Part shown: in pieces, positions 60,956-64,000 of the stretch
Layout: each line of letters begins with the position of its first letter
Position numbering within the stretch: position 1 is the stretch's first letter
Source: Bacteroidaceae bacterium
GTDB lineage: Bacteria; Bacteroidota; Bacteroidia; Bacteroidales; Bacteroidaceae
Assembly: GCA_017520935.1 (NCBI GenBank)
Contig: JAFXEF010000057.1
Location: 1 to 64,000 of the forward strand
Direction: 5' to 3'
Length of the DNA: 64,000 nt
Position numbers and translations under genes: made by a program
The notes under the pieces: model-generated
Told to the model about the DNA's origin: nothing
Databases searched by the model: none
What the model saw: only the letters and a program-made list of their open reading frames with translations

Positions 60956-61015
60956 CAAAGTTACTTAAATTTATCATCCACACGATGGCTTCAGCAGAAA
61001 AATACATTATCTTTG
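60956..61015. promoter_or_regulatory. Divergent promoters of radical SAM and nucleoside kinase genes
   Basis: Two -7 boxes point away from each other: TAACTTTG on the minus strand (60956-60963) for the radical SAM gene and TATCTTTG on the plus strand (61008-61015), 21 bp before the kinase start, so its leader is short. Confidence 0.55.
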
Positions 61016-61035
61016 CACATATTAACCGATAATCT

Positions 61036-62685
61036 ATGATACAGATACGTTGCAAGAACAATGGCGAGGTACGAGAGTTCAATCCCGGCACTACCCTGCA
61101 GAAGGTTTTTGACAGTTTTTCTTTGGATATGCCCTATGGCGCTGTCAGTGCCCGTGTGAACAACAAGGTAGAGGGGTTGGCTTTCAGAGTCTATAATCAC
61201 AAGGATGTAGAGTTTCTTGACATCACCTCCGATTCGGGCATGCGTACCTACGTGCGTACGCTCTTCTTCGTGCTCACAAGAGCCGTTCGCGAGCTTTTTC
61301 CCGAAGGAGAAATCATCATCGAGCATCCTGTATCGAAGGGATACTTCTGTAACCTCCGCATAGGGCGTACAGTGCTACAGGCCGATGTGGATGCAGTCAA
61401 GCAACGTATGCAGGACATCATTGCATCAGACATGCCTATACGCCGTATCAATTGCCCTACGGAAGAGGCTATCGAGGCATTCCGGGAAGAGGGACGCACC
61501 GATGTGGTGACACTCCTCGAGACCACAGGTAAGCTTTATACCACCTATTATAGGTTAGGTAGCAAAGCTGATTACTACTACGGCAGTCTGCTCACCTCTA
61601 CCGGTAAAATACACCTCTTTGAACTGCAACAATACCATGACGGGCTGTTGTTGCGTGTGCCTAACCGTGAGAATCCCGACATCCTGGAAGACATCGTACG
61701 CCAAGACAAGATGCTCAGCGTATTCAACGAGCACCATCACTGGCAAGAGATACTTGGTGTGAGCACCGTGGGAGATTTCAACACTGCTTGTCGCACAGGT
61801 CATGCCACTGACCTCATCAATGTAGCCGAAGCATTGCAAGAGAAGCGCATAGCTGGTATTGCCGATGACATACACCAACGTAAGGCACGCATCATACTCA
61901 TCTCTGGGCCTTCATCATCAGGAAAGACAACATTCAGCAAACGCCTCTCTGTACAACTCATGACCAATGGGCTACGACCTGTAGCCCTTTCGCTCGACGA
62001 CTACTTCGTAGACCGCGAACTCACTCCGCTCGATGAGCAGGGTCAGTATGATTTCGAATCGCTCTATGCCCTCGACCTACCCTTCTTCAATGCGCAACTC
62101 AACGCCCTGCTGCAGGGCGAAGAAGTGGAACTCACCAAATTTGACTTTACCACGGGAAAGCGTGTACTCACAGGCAACAAACTCCGAATCGACGAGCACA
62201 CCGTGCTTATCATCGAAGGCATACACGCCCTCAACCCTGAGCTAACAAACCATATCCCCTCAGCCGACAAATATAAAATATATGTCTCGGCTCTTACTTC
62301 TATCATGCTTGATGACCACAACTACATCCCCACCACAGACAATCGCCTGCTACGTCGTATCTTGCGTGACTACAAATACCGTGGTTATTCGGCCGAGGAT
62401 ACCATATCGCGTTGGCCCAGTGTACGCAAAGGAGAGGAAAAATGGATATTCCCCTTCCAGGAGAATGCCGATGCGATGTTCAACTCAGCTCTTCTTTTCG
62501 AGTTAGCCATCCTCAAAGGTTACCTCACCCCCATCTTAGAACAGGTCAAGGAAAATCGTCCGGAATATAGCGAAGCCTATCGCCTCAACAAATTCCTGCA
62601 ATACTTCGAGACTATCCCCGACAATGACTTGCCACCCACTTCACTACTACGCGAGTTTCTTGGAGGCAGTAGCTTCAAGTATTGA
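61036..62685 (+). CDS. Nucleoside (uridine) kinase with N-terminal TGS-like domain
   Basis: A 549-residue two-part protein. Residues 1-60 form a TGS domain (FNPGTTLQKVFDSFSLDMPYG) and 60 to about 270 resemble the threonyl-tRNA synthetase N2/editing-type part. Residues about 285-500 are a uridine-kinase-like P-loop kinase with ISGPSSSGKTTFSKRLSVQL (Walker A) and DDYFVDRE. Fusions of this type are widespread in Bacteroidota and other anaerobes, and probably phosphorylate uridine or cytidine. ATG 61036 is close to a -7 box. Confidence 0.85.
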   Translation: MIQIRCKNNGEVREFNPGTTLQKVFDSFSLDMPYGAVSARVNNKVEGLAFRVYNHKDVEFLDITSDSGMRTYVRTLFFVLTRAVRELFPEGEIIIEHPVSKGYFCNLRIGRTVLQADVDAVKQRMQDIIASDMPIRRINCPTEEAIEAFREEGRTDVVTLLETTGKLYTTYYRLGSKADYYYGSLLTSTGKIHLFELQQYHDGLLLRVPNRENPDILEDIVRQDKMLSVFNEHHHWQEILGVSTVGDFNTACRTGHATDLINVAEALQEKRIAGIADDIHQRKARIILISGPSSSGKTTFSKRLSVQLMTNGLRPVALSLDDYFVDRELTPLDEQGQYDFESLYALDLPFFNAQLNALLQGEEVELTKFDFTTGKRVLTGNKLRIDEHTVLIIEGIHALNPELTNHIPSADKYKIYVSALTSIMLDDHNYIPTTDNRLLRRILRDYKYRGYSAEDTISRWPSVRKGEEKWIFPFQENADAMFNSALLFELAILKGYLTPILEQVKENRPEYSEAYRLNKFLQYFETIPDNDLPPTSLLREFLGGSSFKY

Positions 62686-62730
62686 ATCCATTTAATCATA
62701 AGATTGTTATTACTTCTGTTAAAAAGAGAA

Positions 62731-64000
62731 ATGATGAAACGCATATTACCTTTTATAATAGTCCTTGTCTGTGCCTTCAGAACCACAGCACAGAACAACA
62801 ATGCTGATATGGAGCAGGTGCGCAAGCTCGTGCTTTCACATAGTGCCATCGCCAACCTTTATGTAGACGAAGTAAACGAAGGAAAAGTGGTGGAGGCCGC
62901 CATACGTGCTATGCTCAAGGAACTCGACCCCCACTCTACATACCTTACGGCCAAGGAGGTGGAGAAGATGAACGAACCGTTGCAAGGAAACTTCGAGGGT
63001 ATAGGTGTACAGTTCAATATGGCCGATGACACGCTTTTCGTCATTCAAACCGTGAGCAAGGGTCCTTCGGAGAAGGTGGGAATACTGCCAGGTGACCGTA
63101 TCGTGACGGTCAATGACACAGCCATTGCAGGCGTAAAGATGCCACGCGATGAGATCATGAAACGCCTACGCGGCCCCAAGGATTCGGTAGTAGAGCTCGG
63201 TATCGTACGTCGTGGATACGACGAGCCACTGACCTTCCGCGTAACCCGTGACAAGATACCCGTGAACACGCTTGATGCAGCCTATATGATTGCACCCAAA
63301 GTGGGTTACATTAAGATAAGTAGCTTCGGAGCCACTACGCATCAGGAGTTCAACGATGCTGTAGCCACACTCAGAAAGGAGAAGATGCAGCACCTTATCC
63401 TCGACCTGCAGGGCAACGGAGGTGGATATCTGAAGGCTGCTGTGGATATGGCCAGCGACTTTCTGCAGCCTGGACAGCAGGTTGTATATACCGAGGGGAA
63501 TAGCTCACCCCGCTCAGAGTTCAACGCCAACGGCAAGGGACAATTCCGTGAGGGGCGTCTCGTAGTGCTCATCGATGAGTATTCGGCATCGGCCTCAGAG
63601 ATTGTGACGGGAGCCGTGCAGGATTGGGATCGCGGCATCGTGGTAGGCCGCCGCTCATTCGGCAAGGGACTCGTACAACGCCCTATCCCTCTGCCCGACG
63701 GTTCGATGATACGCCTTACCGTAGCCCGCTACCACACTCCCTCGGGGCGCTGCATCCAGAAGCCCTATGGTGAGGATATAGACTACCGTAAAGATCTCGT
63801 GGAACGATTCAACAAAGGTGAGCTGATGCATGCCGACAGCATCCACTTCCCCGACTCGCTTAAATATCAGACCAAGCAACTGGCACGTACCGTCTATGGT
63901 GGCGGAGGCATTATGCCCGACTATTTCGTACCACTCGACACCATGAGTTATACCAAATATCACCGCGAGCTGACAGCCAAGGGAGCTATCGTGGCCACAA
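62731..64000 (+). CDS. S41-family C-terminal processing peptidase (partial, runs off the end)
   Basis: The open frame runs to the window end (423 complete codons). It has a signal peptide (MMKRILPFIIVLVCAFRTTAQ), an N-terminal helical part, a PDZ domain (about 90-175, GIGVQFNMADDTLFVIQTV and SEKVGILPGDRIVTVND) and the S41 catalytic domain. The Ser/Lys dyad is visible as SASASEIVTGA and RSFGKGLVQ. Enzymes of this group trim C-termini of periplasmic proteins. ATG 62731 or 62734. It follows the kinase by 45 bp. The C-terminal end lies outside the window. Confidence 0.9.
   Translation, partial: MMKRILPFIIVLVCAFRTTAQNNNADMEQVRKLVLSHSAIANLYVDEVNEGKVVEAAIRAMLKELDPHSTYLTAKEVEKMNEPLQGNFEGIGVQFNMADDTLFVIQTVSKGPSEKVGILPGDRIVTVNDTAIAGVKMPRDEIMKRLRGPKDSVVELGIVRRGYDEPLTFRVTRDKIPVNTLDAAYMIAPKVGYIKISSFGATTHQEFNDAVATLRKEKMQHLILDLQGNGGGYLKAAVDMASDFLQPGQQVVYTEGNSSPRSEFNANGKGQFREGRLVVLIDEYSASASEIVTGAVQDWDRGIVVGRRSFGKGLVQRPIPLPDGSMIRLTVARYHTPSGRCIQKPYGEDIDYRKDLVERFNKGELMHADSIHFPDSLKYQTKQLARTVYGGGGIMPDYFVPLDTMSYTKYHRELTAKGAIVAT

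Overview
The window is a chromosomal segment from a member of the Bacteroidales (phylum Bacteroidota). The evidence is the promoter grammar (TAnnTTTG-type -7 boxes, often with TTTG 19-20 bp upstream), the type IX secretion pair porU-porV next to ispF, DUF6089/DUF6242/DUF2851/DUF6249 family proteins, many lipoproteins with acidic residues after the lipid cysteine, and a uridine-kinase-like protein with an N-terminal TGS domain. Genus is not decidable by eye; a Prevotellaceae or Porphyromonadaceae relative fits.

Layout. 0-9.8 kb is accessory: a fimbrillin-like gene with an in-frame stop, two tandem membrane-anchored AraC-type regulators, a small membrane protein, a surface beta-helix lipoprotein, a TapB-like periplasmic protein and an outer-membrane barrel. 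This block lies between two ~78% identical, gapless, same-orientation copies of a ~95 bp promoter-bearing repeat. It ends at a 5'-truncated IS3-family transposase, a repeat-rich non-coding stretch and a frameshifted DUF4160 / intact DUF2442 pair. 9.9-22 kb is mainly envelope and housekeeping genes on the minus strand: a CE12-like esterase, ychF-lgt, a DUF6089-uppS-bamA-skp-skp-skp cluster, DUF6242 and ribD, then tRNA-Gln(TTG). 22-25 kb holds a GH65-like glycosidase and a zinc-ribbon lipoprotein. 25-34 kb holds acyl-CoA dehydrogenase-etfA-etfB, fabG and the parE-coaD-rpoN operon, then a small zinc-ribbon reading frame with no start codon. 34-37 kb holds dusB and a DUF2851 gene. 37-48 kb is porU-porV-ispF-M16 peptidase, rpsO and an Ig-like lipoprotein. 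48-56.4 kb is a second accessory block: two ECF sigma/anti-sigma pairs bracketing secreted proteins, two TlpA-type thioredoxin lipoproteins and a DUF6249 protein, with several duplicated sequence scraps. 56.4-64 kb holds a GH3-family enzyme, rnc, acpP (with no fabF between them), rubrerythrin, a radical SAM protein, the nucleoside kinase and a truncated S41 peptidase.

How it works together. Much of the window concerns building and serving the cell envelope: outer-membrane protein assembly (BamA plus three Skp-like chaperones), lipid carrier synthesis (UppS, IspF), lipoprotein maturation (Lgt), type IX secretion (PorU/PorV) and lipoprotein cargo. The two accessory blocks each combine dedicated regulators with envelope proteins of unknown role and are the best places to look for undescribed functions. 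Three reading frames (fimbrillin, DUF4160, zinc ribbon) appear broken by a single change each, which could be real decay or sequence error. Several dispersed non-coding repeats sit at gene ends and in two cases appear to supply the stop codon.
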